NCBI RefSeq assembly: GCF_024972775.1
Contig: NZ_CP092282.1
Coordinates: forward strand, 3,465,001-3,529,000
Length of the DNA: 64,000 nucleotides
Direction of reading: 5' to 3'
Source: Dehalobacter sp. DCM
GTDB taxonomy: Bacteria > Bacillota > Desulfitobacteriia > Desulfitobacteriales > Syntrophobotulaceae
Shown: positions 22,758-31,466 of the stretch, piece by piece
Layout: each line of letters starts with the position of its first letter
Position numbering within the stretch: position 1 is the first letter of the stretch
The notes under the pieces: generated by a model
Databases searched by the model: none
Seen by the model: only the letters and a program-made list of their open reading frames with translations
What the model was told of the DNA's origin: nothing
Translations under genes and position numbers: made by a program

Positions 22758-25103
22758 TTAATACCGATCTCGAACTAATTCCAGGAGAATCCGGACAAGG
22801 ATATCATTATCCTCTTTTGTCCTGATTTTTTCCTGGAATATCTTTATCTGCCCGGATCGGTCGCTGCCGGTGATTTGCATGATTTCACACAGAGCGTTCT
22901 TAAATTCCGATCGGGTGAGTGTGCTGGGAGCGCCATTGGCATAGCTCTGGAGAAGGGTAACGATCAAGTCGATATCTGCCGTTCTTACTCTCTCCTCACC
23001 GCCATCCGAATAACGCGGCTGTTGGGAGTAGGATTTGCTCCGAAGCAAATCCAATGCCGCCTGATTATCGCTAACATACAGCATGGCCATGATTGGCCCC
23101 AAATCAGCCAACATGTCCTGACTATCCAGGTATTTCAAATAATAACCAATCGCCTTTTCCGGATGACCGGTCAGAAAATACAGTTCACCCATAGAATGAA
23201 ACCAGAAACTATGAGGATCCATTCTCTCCTCAAAGCGTCTATAAATCTCCAGCGCCATATGATTGTCACCGGCCATACGCGCAGCGGATGCCGCTTCCTC
23301 CAGGATAAAGGTTTCATCGGTCAAGTCCAAAAGTCGTTGATAATAGACCAAGGCCTGCTGCATATCCCCCGTCTTCTCTCCCCACTGATAATTGTATAGT
23401 CGGGCCAAGGAAAGCAAGGTATAGACATCCGTGGGGTTTTGCGCCAGTGTGTCCTGATATGATTTCAAGGCTTCTTCGTGCTTATCTTCCAATAAGAGCT
23501 TATCGCCGGCAGAGAAATGATTGATTGCCGCTATTTCCACTGAGGGATAGTTTTCATCCAACTGCACGAGATACCCCTCGCTGTCCGAGATGGCATTTCC
23601 CGCTTTATCCAACGCCTCCACCTGGAAATAGACTTGGGCTCCCGGATAAAAACTGCCCAGGATCGCCGACGAACTTACTCCCTCTTGTGGATTGGCGTAA
23701 AAGACAAAATTCATGTCTCTTAATTGCAGCCCGGCAGGAGCAAATGAATAGGACGTGTCCTTTATCCCTGTCTTGTACGCTCTGGAAACATATCCCCCAT
23801 CTGCTTTGAGCGTCAAATTGATCGTATAGGAAACAGCTCCTGGCACGGCCTCCCAAGTAATATCGATTTCATCACCTTCCCGGAAGGATGACCGGCCGTT
23901 GGGAGCGGTAATCTTGACCCGCGGCTGCAGGGTATAGTGCAGTTGCATCGTTTTCCCGTCTTCCACCGCAAAATAGCCCAATCCTTTAAAGCGGCCCAGT
24001 CCTTCCAGATCCTTCGGTATAAAACCAAGAACGACGAAATACCTGCCGGGGCTGACTTTAGAGAAGCTGAACTGACCCTTATCATCGGTTACGACCGGGG
24101 TCTGTGACGCGATGTCTTCGAGATGGTTGCCTCGCCCGTCGTATTCCTTATCATTGATAAGGTAAACCTGAACATTGGCCATCGGCGACGTTCCAACATA
24201 AATTGCGCCTGCAACTCCTCCTTGCCGGCTTGAACCCTCCGCTAAGGACTCGATCTGGGCAAGTTGTATTTTGGCATGCTTGTAAACTGGTTGCAGCTCT
24301 AAACTTGCATTGATTTGTTCCGCATCATTCATGTTCTTTGTATCTACATTATTTGAGCTATTATTTTGCGCAGCCATTGACTCGCGCCAGTTTATCTCTT
24401 CGAGTTCCATGGCTTTGGTATAAGCTGCTTTGGCCTTTTCATAGTCGCTTTGAGCATAATATAGATCCCCTTGCCAGTCGTAATACTTTGACAGTTCGTA
24501 TATTTTTGCGAATTCTTGTATTCCGTTATTAATCAGAGCCTCCGCCTTGCCATAGTCCCCCTGCTCCAGATGCAATCCAATAAGGCTTCCCGTTATCTCG
24601 GCAATTTTCCATGTTTGCTCGGGGTAATATTCCCTGTATCCCTGCAAGGCAAGATTGAGCCAGTAGTCTGTTTGCTTAAAATCCCCCAGTGTCTGGCACA
24701 ACTGGCCAACCATATGAAACCCGCTATATTTCCACTGCGTATTTCCCTGAGCTTGTGAGACCCGTTTCAGATAAGCGATGGCCTGTTCAGTACTGATAGT
24801 TAACGCACCGCCCCCGCCACCGCTAAAGGTCGGGCCGACAAACACTCTGTTCTCTGAGGAAAGAACTGTGACAGCCAGATCAAAAGCGACATCCCGGGCT
24901 TGATTACTTTGTGGAAAATACTGCATCAGTCGTTCCTTAACGATCATCGCTGCTTCCGGTTTATTTCCTTTCTGATAGTGACTGACGGCAGCAGCCATTA
25001 GTGGCGGCGTGAAAGTATATAAGACCCCCAATAGAATCATCAGGACAACCAGGATCATGACAGCGGTTTTGGTTTTTATCTTCAAACTCTTCGTTCTATT
25101 CAT
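22758..25103 (-). CDS. Membrane-anchored TPR protein with carboxypeptidase-regulatory-like domain
   Basis: A 781-residue protein with one N-terminal membrane anchor (about 14-36, 'AVMILVVLMILLGVLYTF') and the rest outside. TPR-like helical repeats occupy about 40-290, a carnosinase-regulatory/CNA-B-like beta domain about 290-395 ('AGAIYVGTSPMANVQVYLIN', 'GQFSFSKVSPGRYFVVLGF'), an Ig-like segment about 400-520 and more TPRs about 530-670. It overlaps the anti-sigma gene by four bases, so it is the third gene of the sigma/anti-sigma operon and probably acts in envelope sensing or assembly. No catalytic motif seen. Confidence 0.7.
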   Translation of the reverse strand: MNRTKSLKIKTKTAVMILVVLMILLGVLYTFTPPLMAAAVSHYQKGNKPEAAMIVKERLMQYFPQSNQARDVAFDLAVTVLSSENRVFVGPTFSGGGGGALTISTEQAIAYLKRVSQAQGNTQWKYSGFHMVGQLCQTLGDFKQTDYWLNLALQGYREYYPEQTWKIAEITGSLIGLHLEQGDYGKAEALINNGIQEFAKIYELSKYYDWQGDLYYAQSDYEKAKAAYTKAMELEEINWRESMAAQNNSSNNVDTKNMNDAEQINASLELQPVYKHAKIQLAQIESLAEGSSRQGGVAGAIYVGTSPMANVQVYLINDKEYDGRGNHLEDIASQTPVVTDDKGQFSFSKVSPGRYFVVLGFIPKDLEGLGRFKGLGYFAVEDGKTMQLHYTLQPRVKITAPNGRSSFREGDEIDITWEAVPGAVSYTINLTLKADGGYVSRAYKTGIKDTSYSFAPAGLQLRDMNFVFYANPQEGVSSSAILGSFYPGAQVYFQVEALDKAGNAISDSEGYLVQLDENYPSVEIAAINHFSAGDKLLLEDKHEEALKSYQDTLAQNPTDVYTLLSLARLYNYQWGEKTGDMQQALVYYQRLLDLTDETFILEEAASAARMAGDNHMALEIYRRFEERMDPHSFWFHSMGELYFLTGHPEKAIGYYLKYLDSQDMLADLGPIMAMLYVSDNQAALDLLRSKSYSQQPRYSDGGEERVRTADIDLIVTLLQSYANGAPSTLTRSEFKNALCEIMQITGSDRSGQIKIFQEKIRTKEDNDILVRILLELVRDRY

Positions 25104-25543
25104 TTTTGGTTACCCCCATTATCCGGCATATGCAGAACAGCCATCTGCAGGGCTCCGAAGGGTGTGTTATCGCTGGGAACAATGACCTGCGGTCTGTCAG
25201 CCTGAAACTGTGCAATCTCCTGGGGTGCAACGTAGAAAAAGGTTGTGGTATACACACCGGTAATGAGCAGTAAAATGATCACACAGGCAGCGAATATGCC
25301 CCGAGGCAGAGCAATGCGGTGTTCCCACCAAGATATATCTCTGTCACTCAGGCCAACTATCTCCGCGGCGTTCGGCTTTACCCTACCATCTATCGCGTTC
25401 ACTTCGTTGATGCTTTTTATCCCCTTGCCTGTGATAACTGTCTTCTTGACCTTGGCTCTTGCTTCCGTTGAAAAATGGACAGCGCGCAGCTCTTCCTCCA
25501 GATTATCTTTCAGCCAATTCTTTAATTGATCCTGCTCCTGCAT
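25100..25543 (-). CDS. Putative anti-sigma factor
   Basis: A 147-residue single-span membrane protein: cytoplasmic part about 1-80, membrane helix about 82-104 ('GIFAACVIILLLITGVYTTT'), short exterior part. Its start lies inside the ECF sigma gene (41-base overlap), the arrangement usual for sigma/anti-sigma pairs. No HxxxCxxC zinc motif was seen, so it is not a ZAS-type anti-sigma; the call rests mainly on context and topology. Confidence 0.6.
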   Translation of the reverse strand: MQEQDQLKNWLKDNLEEELRAVHFSTEARAKVKKTVITGKGIKSINEVNAIDGRVKPNAAEIVGLSDRDISWWEHRIALPRGIFAACVIILLLITGVYTTTFFYVAPQEIAQFQADRPQVIVPSDNTPFGALQMAVLHMPDNGGNQK

Positions 25544-26063
25544 CTGCCATTCCCTCCTTTCGCATCACTTTTTCCAAGGCTTTTCGGCCCCTGGCCAGAT
25601 GACTCTTGACTGTGCCTTCCGGCATTTCCAGAACATGAGCGATATCGCCTATCTTTAAATCCTCGTAGTAATAAAGTACAACCACTTCCAGGTAACGGAT
25701 GGGAAGCTGCCGGAGACAGCGCCTGATCTGCCTTCCTGTGTCCCTGCGGATAATATGATCCACCAAAGGTTCTTCCAACACATGGAGTGGGTAGACGTCG
25801 TCTTCCCATGGCACAAGGCGGAAGCGGCGGCGACGCCGAATATTGTTGCGGCTGAGATTCAGCGCAATGCGGTACAGCCAGGTATACGGCGCAGACGCAC
25901 TGCGGAAATTGTCCGCATTTTCATAAGCTTTGATAAATACATCTTGCGTGATTTCTTCTGCTAAATGGATATCGTTAACAACAAGGAAGACGACGCGCAT
26001 AATCCGGTCACCGTAAAGGCCCATCCATTCCTCTACCTGCTGCCAATGCTGCCCAAGCATCAT
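25503..26063 (-). CDS. ECF-type RNA polymerase sigma factor
   Basis: A 186-residue sigma factor. Region 2: 'MRVVFLVVNDIHLAEEITQD' and 'FIKAYENADNFR' with 'YTWLYRIALNLSRN'. Region 4: 'RQLPIRYLEVVVLYYYEDLK' and 'IGDIAHVLEMPEGTVKSHLA' plus 'RGRKALEK'. Between them a basic 'RRRRRFRLV' tract. It probably directs its own operon together with the membrane anti-sigma and TPR protein. GGGGGGAAGATG precedes the tandem ATGs. Confidence 0.9.
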   Translation of the reverse strand: MMLGQHWQQVEEWMGLYGDRIMRVVFLVVNDIHLAEEITQDVFIKAYENADNFRSASAPYTWLYRIALNLSRNNIRRRRRFRLVPWEDDVYPLHVLEEPLVDHIIRRDTGRQIRRCLRQLPIRYLEVVVLYYYEDLKIGDIAHVLEMPEGTVKSHLARGRKALEKVMRKEGMADAGAGSIKELAER

Positions 26064-26211
26064 CTTCCCCCCTTTTCATTCTTTAGACAAATAAGCCGTT
26101 AAAAAAGTTGCAAAAAAATCCGCAAGTCAGCTTAAGCTATACTCACGGATTCATTATATACTATATAACTTATTTGAAGTTAATTGAGATTGAGACCATA
26201 CCTATTGTGGT

Positions 26212-26403
26212 TTATGACCAGCATTCAGAATGAAAGCAATTTCCCCGTTTATCGCACGCCAGACATTCTGAGTCATAGCCGTCATAGCCAGTGTCGTCTA
26301 CCGGATCACGATCATAAACACGATTTATTGCGTTGCGCATCCTGTCAGTATCCGTTCTCTCTGTTGCTTCCAAAGTCATTGAAATAACGCCTTCATATGC
26401 CAT
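26212..26403 (-). CDS. Small Cys-rich protein
   Basis: A 63-residue protein with an acidic, Tyr/Asp-rich middle ('DRDPVDDTGYDGYDSEC') and a C-terminal cysteine cluster 'CLACDKRGNCFHSECW' that could bind a metal. GGGAGGGGG lies upstream of ATG 26403, which supports expression. No family recognised. It lies alone between the ECF sigma gene and metF. Confidence 0.45.
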   Translation of the reverse strand: MAYEGVISMTLEATERTDTDRMRNAINRVYDRDPVDDTGYDGYDSECLACDKRGNCFHSECWS

Positions 26404-26467
26404 ACCATCGTCCCCCTCCCAAAACTTTTCATATTATCATCACATTTCACTTACCATCTTGATGGCG

Positions 26468-27370
26468 CTATGCCGATATCTGATTATCGGCTTCATTTAG
26501 CGCATAAACCATAGTTCCTACATTCTTCATAATGTCTTTCGCCGTCTGAGGCTTATTCATTGTATACAGATGAATCCCGTTAACATCATTCGCCAAAAGT
26601 TCAATAATTTGTTCGGATGCATAGGCAATGCCGGCATCTTTGATTGCTTCCTGATTGTGTTCAAATTTTTCTAAGGTTCGGGCAAGCTTTTTAGGGATTC
26701 GCGTATTGGAGAGCTTTACCATTCTCTCAATAAGCTGAACATTCGTCACCGGCATGATACCGGCTTGAATTGGGACAGCTATCCGGTTTTGTTCAAGCTT
26801 ATCCCGGAAGCGATAGAATTTTTCATTATCAAGGAAAAGTTGTGTTATCAAAAATTGCACGCCTGCTTCTATCTTTCTTTTTAGATTGTCAACGTCTTGA
26901 TTTATATCCGGGCACTCCGGATGGGTTTCAGGGTAACATGCCCCTCCAAGACAGAAATCGGATTTATCTGTGATATAAGCCGCTAAATCCGATGCGTGTT
27001 TAAAATCTTGAAAAACATTTACCGGATCAGCATTTTGGGGCAAATCTCCTCTCAGCACCATAATGTGGTTAATGCCTTTATTTTTTAAATCCATCAGGAT
27101 CGTATCAATCTGGGCTTTCGACGATCCCACACAAGTCAGATGGGCCAGCGCATTGATGCGGTACTTATTGCGAATCTTCGATGCGATTTCTATTGTATTG
27201 TTACTGGAGCTTCCGCCCGCACCGTAAGTAACACTGATATAATCAGGTCTAAGAGGAGCAAGCCCGTCAATCGTCTCATGGATCATATCAATAGAAGCAA
27301 TTTGCTTCGGAGGAAAAACCTCAAAAGATACGACCGCTTTTTTTGTTTCGAATTTTTCTAAAATGTTCAT
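26468..27370 (-). CDS. metF: Methylenetetrahydrofolate reductase
   Basis: A 300-residue FAD-dependent TIM-barrel enzyme that reduces 5,10-methylene-THF to 5-methyl-THF. 'VSFEVFPPK' (catalytic Glu), 'DYISVTYGAGGSS', 'HLTCVGSSKAQID', 'GINHIMVLRGDLP' and 'PIQAGIMPVTN' are MetF hallmarks. The product feeds methionine synthesis and, in acetogens, the Wood-Ljungdahl methyl branch. It is monocistronic here; no methylene-THF reductase zinc subunit gene (metV) is adjacent. GGGGGAG precedes ATG 27370. Confidence 0.92.
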   Translation of the reverse strand: MNILEKFETKKAVVSFEVFPPKQIASIDMIHETIDGLAPLRPDYISVTYGAGGSSSNNTIEIASKIRNKYRINALAHLTCVGSSKAQIDTILMDLKNKGINHIMVLRGDLPQNADPVNVFQDFKHASDLAAYITDKSDFCLGGACYPETHPECPDINQDVDNLKRKIEAGVQFLITQLFLDNEKFYRFRDKLEQNRIAVPIQAGIMPVTNVQLIERMVKLSNTRIPKKLARTLEKFEHNQEAIKDAGIAYASEQIIELLANDVNGIHLYTMNKPQTAKDIMKNVGTMVYALNEADNQISA

Positions 27371-27572
27371 TACTAACTCCCCCTCGCTAACTTGTTTACG
27401 TTCTGTCTTTCCTACTTGCTAACCTGTTAACTTATTATACTCACGCATAAATGATTTCCGTATGTTTTTGGTATGAACAGGTTAAATCAGAACCCGAATG
27501 GTAGTTACCGCCACTTAAAACTTGCCTAAATCCACATCTGTTTTGTATTGTTGTTACTGATTCCATATCAAA

Positions 27573-27594
27573 AAGGCGACCCTAAGGCCGCCTT
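27573..27594 (-). terminator. Terminator overlapping the micropeptide stop
   Basis: AAGGCG and CGCCTT (27573-27578, 27589-27594) form a stem followed on the minus strand by TTTTTGA. The stop codon of the 22-aa ORF lies in the loop. Confidence 0.5.
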
Positions 27595-27650
27595 CCATCT
27601 ATAATTGCAAATAAAATAATTGCTGATATCAAATACATAGAATAACCCAT
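27582..27650 (-). CDS. 22-aa hydrophobic micropeptide
   Basis: ATG 27650 to TAG 27582-27584. A perfect AGGAGG lies seven bases upstream. The peptide is one short membrane helix (MGYSMYLISAIILFAI) followed by a basic end (DGRRP). It is the last gene of the DUF2975-Xre unit and runs into a terminator. It could be a type I toxin-like or regulatory membrane peptide; no family is recognised and no antisense RNA was identified. Confidence 0.5.
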   Translation of the reverse strand: MGYSMYLISAIILFAIIDGRRP

Positions 27651-27714
27651 CCTTGAACCTCCTAATTGATAAGTTATATCCGAATCCCTCATCAACGCTG
27701 GTTAAGTAGTCGGT

Positions 27715-27927
27715 CTACTCATCGTCACGCATATATTCGATAATATCTCCGGGTTGACAGTCTAAAGCCTTACAAATGGACTCCAACGTGGATAAGCGAA
27801 TGGCTTTCGCCTTTCCATTTTTTAATATAGATAGGTTCGCCATCGTTATTCCAACTCTCTCGGAAAGCTCTGTGACACTCATTTTTCTTTTTGCCAGCAT
27901 CACATCAAGATTAATGATAATTGCCAT
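27715..27927 (-). CDS. YozG-like Xre family transcriptional regulator
   Basis: A 70-residue single helix-turn-helix protein: 'MSVTELSERVGITMANLSIL' then 'KNGKAKAIRLSTLESICKAL' and the C-terminal 'CQPGDIIEYMRDDE', the HTH_26/YozG pattern. Genes of this family are regularly found beside DUF2975 membrane proteins, as here (12 bp downstream of one). Its target is probably its own operon. Confidence 0.88.
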   Translation of the reverse strand: MAIIINLDVMLAKRKMSVTELSERVGITMANLSILKNGKAKAIRLSTLESICKALDCQPGDIIEYMRDDE

Positions 27928-27939
27928 ATCCGTTTCACC

Positions 27940-28413
27940 TCAGATCGTTAAATCGTTTTCAGATTTTATATCGATGGCATTTCTTAATAATTTTTGAAGA
28001 ACAGCCGCAAAGACGGCGACCACAACAGAACCAAACGTAATGACCAATCCGATCAATATGAGACCCGGAGCGTCGTCCAGCTCCGCCATCAAATACATGA
28101 AAGGCGTAATCGCCGCATACAAGATACCAATCATACTAGCGCAGTATTTAATATATTTTAAAGATTTTACCGATGATTCCGAGAAAGCTTTGTTCATATC
28201 GATATCGCATAAAAGTTTAAATGCACGATACAAAGCAAAATAAAACGGTATTGCAGATAAATACATACCGATTATTACAGGATATAACCAATACGTCGGA
28301 AAATATCCTTCGTTCCCGCGCACTACCATAGGTAACCCCAATACACACAAAGCAAGAACGGGCATGCCAATAAGAATGACAGCTATCTTTAAAAAAAGTG
28401 TTTCTCGTTTCAT
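27940..28413 (-). CDS. DUF2975 family membrane protein
   Basis: A 157-residue protein with four membrane helices (about 8-28, 44-66, 92-112, 118-142). 'LYRAFKLLCDIDMNKAFSES' followed by 'VKSLKYIKYCA' is the DUF2975 signature. Function unknown. Together with the YozG-like regulator and the micropeptide it forms a three-gene unit. GAGGTGCTC precedes ATG 28413. Confidence 0.85.
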   Translation of the reverse strand: MKRETLFLKIAVILIGMPVLALCVLGLPMVVRGNEGYFPTYWLYPVIIGMYLSAIPFYFALYRAFKLLCDIDMNKAFSESSVKSLKYIKYCASMIGILYAAITPFMYLMAELDDAPGLILIGLVITFGSVVVAVFAAVLQKLLRNAIDIKSENDLTI

Positions 28414-28560
28414 ATGAGCACCTCACAAAATAAATTATTAAAGTGATTTTACTCTATTCTTTATCGATTTACAATAAATTATTTTTATTTATCGTTATAT
28501 TATTATTGAAATCTTTTTTTAAACTTAGCTCAAACACTTAATTGAAAGGCGAGATGCCAT

Positions 28561-28730
28561 TTTGTAAATCGAAATGCTGTCTTTGTAACTGACAACTCAC
28601 TATTTGTAAACGAAACGCAGAGTTTGTATTCGGTATGCATGCGATGAAAACAAAATGCAGATTTTGTAATCCACTTGCAGTTTGATTTCTTCGTTCTTCC
28701 AGCGTATTTTGTAAAAAGGAGATGCAAAAT
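28561..28730. repeat. Degenerate tandem repeat with 20-21 bp period
   Basis: TTTGTAA-type units start at 28561, 28582, 28603 and 28623 (steps of 21, 21 and 20), then at 28663 and 28708, usually followed by an ATGC or CGCAG-like end. The array sits in a 584-bp gap without a credible gene. Units diverge in sequence but keep spacing. Frames over it give seven-residue-periodic peptides, which I consider a by-product. Confidence 0.6.
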
Positions 28731-28918
28731 GGCAATCGATTCTAACAGAACGGTGAGAAGCCAAATAGCCAAAGCACATACTGTAAAAGCCTAGGCGCTT
28801 TGGCATCTTCATTTAGAACCCTTAACATTATTCGGAGCGATATGGTTCATTATTTCTTGTGAGATAACGTCGATGGGTTAACCGATAAGGGCTTTTACCA
28901 TGAATTCATACCCGCCAG

Positions 28919-28936
28919 TTTGACAAAGCGGTCAAA
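28919..28936. promoter_or_regulatory. Dyad TTTGAC-N6-GTCAAA upstream of the aldo/keto reductase gene
   Basis: A perfect 6-bp dyad 61 bp before the reductase ATG, overlapping a possible TTGACA -35 element. The same half-sites and spacing recur at 39489-39506 upstream of the peptide gene. Confidence 0.45.
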
Positions 28937-28997
28937 TTCACTTTATTCTTATACTGTTAAGTTGAATACATAGTGATAGATGACAGGAGATAAAAAC

Positions 28998-30116
28998 ATG
29001 GACTATTTAGGGAAAGATATAAAGAAATTGGGTTTCGGTCTGATGCGGCTTCCGATGAGCGAAAAAGACGTTGATATTGAGCAAACGAAAGAAATGGTTG
29101 ATCTTTTCATGGCCAAAGGATTTACTTACTTTGATACGGCTTATGGCTACATCAAAGGGAAATCCGAAGAGGCCGTTAAAACCGCTCTGGTGGAACGCTA
29201 CCCACGGGAGAGTTTTCAGCTGGCCACCAAGCTGCCGGCATGGGAAGCGGATACTGCCCACAAAGCGAAAGACATGATCTATACCTCACTGGAACGGACA
29301 GGTGCGGGCTATTTCGATTACTACCTGCTGCATAATGTCAGTGCCAGCCGAAATAACACGTTTAACGACTTTGGTATCTGGGACTATGTCCAAGAGCTGA
29401 AAGCAAAGGGACTGGTACTGCATGCCGGCTTTTCCTTCCATGACAAAGCCGATGTACTGGATCGGATACTTACAGAACATCCCGAAGCTGAATTTGTGCA
29501 GCTTCAGATCAACTATGCTGACTGGGAGAGCGAATCTGTCCAGTCGCGTTTATGTTATGAAGTGGCTCTGAAGCATAACAAACCCATTATTATCATGGAG
29601 CCCATCAAGGGCGGCGCTTTGGCCAACCCTGCCCAGAGCGTTCGAAAGATACTCCAGGAAGCGAATCCGAAAGCCTCATTTGCTTCCTGGGCTATTCGCT
29701 TTGGTGCATCGCTGGATAATATCATTACTGTCTTAAGCGGCATGTCGACACTGGAGCAAATGAAAGATAATCTTTCCTATATGGACGATTTTAAGCCTTT
29801 AAGCACGGAAGAAAAGGCCGTAATCAGCCAAGCCCAAGCAGCTATAGCTGCTATTCCCTCTATCCCCTGCACCTCCTGCGGCTATTGTCTCGAAGAATGT
29901 CCGCAGCACATTAACATTCCCCAGGTTTTCGAAGCCCGAAATCAGCACATGGTCTTTGATGATCTAAACGGTGCCAAAATGTCGTACCGGATCGCGATGA
30001 TGTTTGGCAGCAGTAACCCCTCCAAGTGTATTGCCTGCAGCAACTGTGAAAATGTCTGCCCGCAGCAAATCAATATTATCGAAACGCTAAAAGAGACGAC
30101 GGCACTATTAGATTAA
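28998..30116 (+). CDS. Aldo/keto reductase with C-terminal 2x[4Fe-4S] ferredoxin domain
   Basis: A 372-residue fusion. The AKR barrel spans about 1-290: 'LGFGLMRLPM', catalytic-type Asp/Tyr in 'YFDTAYGYIKGKSEEAVKTA' (partial), 'YLLHNV' and 'NIITVLSGMSTLEQM'. The C-terminus carries two Cys clusters, 'CTSCGYCLEECP' and 'CIACSNCENVCP', for two [4Fe-4S] clusters. This AKR-ferredoxin type is typical of anaerobes and likely links ferredoxin or NAD(P)H electrons to a carbonyl substrate, unidentified. ATG 28998 follows AGGAGATAAAA. Single gene behind a dyad element. Confidence 0.88.
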   Translation: MDYLGKDIKKLGFGLMRLPMSEKDVDIEQTKEMVDLFMAKGFTYFDTAYGYIKGKSEEAVKTALVERYPRESFQLATKLPAWEADTAHKAKDMIYTSLERTGAGYFDYYLLHNVSASRNNTFNDFGIWDYVQELKAKGLVLHAGFSFHDKADVLDRILTEHPEAEFVQLQINYADWESESVQSRLCYEVALKHNKPIIIMEPIKGGALANPAQSVRKILQEANPKASFASWAIRFGASLDNIITVLSGMSTLEQMKDNLSYMDDFKPLSTEEKAVISQAQAAIAAIPSIPCTSCGYCLEECPQHINIPQVFEARNQHMVFDDLNGAKMSYRIAMMFGSSNPSKCIACSNCENVCPQQINIIETLKETTALLD

Positions 30117-30154
30117 GGTTCTCCGTATTCCGCATTCTTTGACAAACTAAATAT

Positions 30155-30406
30155 ATTGGTATCAAAAACAGTGAGATAAAATACAACAGCGCTGCCGGAA
30201 GCTATCAACAAATCGAGGGGCCTCCGGAAGCGCGTTTTCTTTTAGAGAATCTGGGTTATGGTTCCACTTTGGTTGATCGCGTATGCTGGTTGATTGCGCA
30301 TCACCACACTTACGATCCTATTAGAGAGATAGACCATTTTGTCAGGAAATTCGTTAAGACAGAGACAGCAAAAAAACTTGTTGCTAATGTTTATACTATA
30401 AGATAG
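30155..30406 (+). pseudogene. Decayed paralogue of the HD-domain gene at 2972-3460
   Basis: The frame reads 'IGIKNSEIKYNSAAGSYQQI' and on through 'EGPPEAR', 'VDRVCWLIAHHHTYD', closely matching the intact HD protein from its residue 57. The N-terminal 56 residues including the HD pair are missing, about 20 residues are deleted after HHHTYD, and there is no start. Located in the 320-bp gap between the aldo/keto reductase and the MCP-like gene. Confidence 0.85.
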
Positions 30407-30436
30407 CGTCAGACGCATGATTCGTTTTAGTAGCGA

Positions 30437-31297
30437 TTAATTATCCACCTTATATTTCGTCAGCTCGACCAGTTTTAAAGAGTTGTCGCTGATTCCTTCA
30501 ATTGATGCCGTTATTTCTTGCGTCGCGGCAGCTTGGTTTTCGGCGATGCTCCCTATTTGATTAATATCGTTGATTATCTTTTCAATGGAACTTTTCATTT
30601 CGGTCAGTATGTCCGTGACCATAACAGCGGAATCTTTGCTCTGGGCGGCCAGCTTACGCATTTCTTCCGCAACGACCGCGAAGCCGCGTCCTTGTTCCCC
30701 TGCCCGTGCAGCTTCAATCGCCGCGTTTAATCCCAAGAGGTTGGAATGTGAGGATATGTCCGTTATTGCCCCAATCACCCGATTAATCTCATTGATCTTT
30801 ACTGCAGATTCATTCGCCGATTCAACGACACTATGGATCGTATTCGAGAGCCCTGCAGAGCCCGAAGCCACTTCCTGAAGTCCGGCGTTGACTTCCTGGA
30901 GAGTTGCAGCTAAATCTTGCGACGATTCTTCGATCTTTGCCATTTTTTCATAACTTCGGCCGATGGAAAAACAGCCAATCGCTTTACCGCTGCCGTTTGA
31001 TATGGGACTGGTCATCGACATAAACGGCAGTCCGTTTAATTGTTTCGTAATAACAACACTGGATCGTCCCGTTTGCATGCATTGGGTAAATTCCGGACTT
31101 AACGTGCTGACATCGCTTCCTTCATCCGGTGTATAATGGCCAATTTCATATCCCGGAAAGAAATGAATCGGACGCGTCGTGTTGGTCACAGCAACCATCA
31201 TATCTTCGTGCATCAATTCTTTTAATCTGGATCCGACAATGGCATAGGCATCGAGAATCTCTTCATCCGTTTTTGTCTTAATATCCAATAAATCCAT
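30437..31297 (-). CDS. Soluble methyl-accepting-chemotaxis-like sensor
   Basis: A 286-residue protein without a membrane segment. Residues 1-110 form a small ligand-sensing domain ('PIHFFPGYEIGHYTPDEGSD', 'SVVITKQLNGLPFMSMTSPI'). The C-terminal signalling hairpin contains the canonical tip 'NLLGLNAAIEAARAGEQGRG' followed by 'FAVVAEEMRKLA'. It should couple to CheA/CheW arrays in the cytoplasm. Related short Firmicute MCPs sense internal redox or phosphorylated signals; the ligand here is unknown. ATG 31297 lies behind GAGGTG. Confidence 0.82.
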   Translation of the reverse strand: MDLLDIKTKTDEEILDAYAIVGSRLKELMHEDMMVAVTNTTRPIHFFPGYEIGHYTPDEGSDVSTLSPEFTQCMQTGRSSVVITKQLNGLPFMSMTSPISNGSGKAIGCFSIGRSYEKMAKIEESSQDLAATLQEVNAGLQEVASGSAGLSNTIHSVVESANESAVKINEINRVIGAITDISSHSNLLGLNAAIEAARAGEQGRGFAVVAEEMRKLAAQSKDSAVMVTDILTEMKSSIEKIINDINQIGSIAENQAAATQEITASIEGISDNSLKLVELTKYKVDN

Positions 31298-31466
31298 GCA
31301 GCCACACCTCTATTTCTTTTTGTCATTCTTCACCGGTTAAATGACATGCATATTTTATGCCATATTTAACCATGGGCTTCGCGGCAGATATTCTGCATTT
31401 TTTATTACACGTTTATTCCATAAAGATAGTCATTTTGGTAATTAATTTTCTAAATGGAAATTTTTC

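Noticed and set aside
28561-28730. CRISPR array
   Set aside because: Units are degenerate, only about 21 bp apart with no constant repeat and no unique spacers, and no cas genes are near.
28530-28812. Overlapping minus-strand frames (65-80 codons) over the 21-bp repeat array
   Set aside because: Seven-residue periodicity follows from the 21-bp DNA repeat; no ribosome-binding site and all three minus frames are open over the array, so none is favoured.
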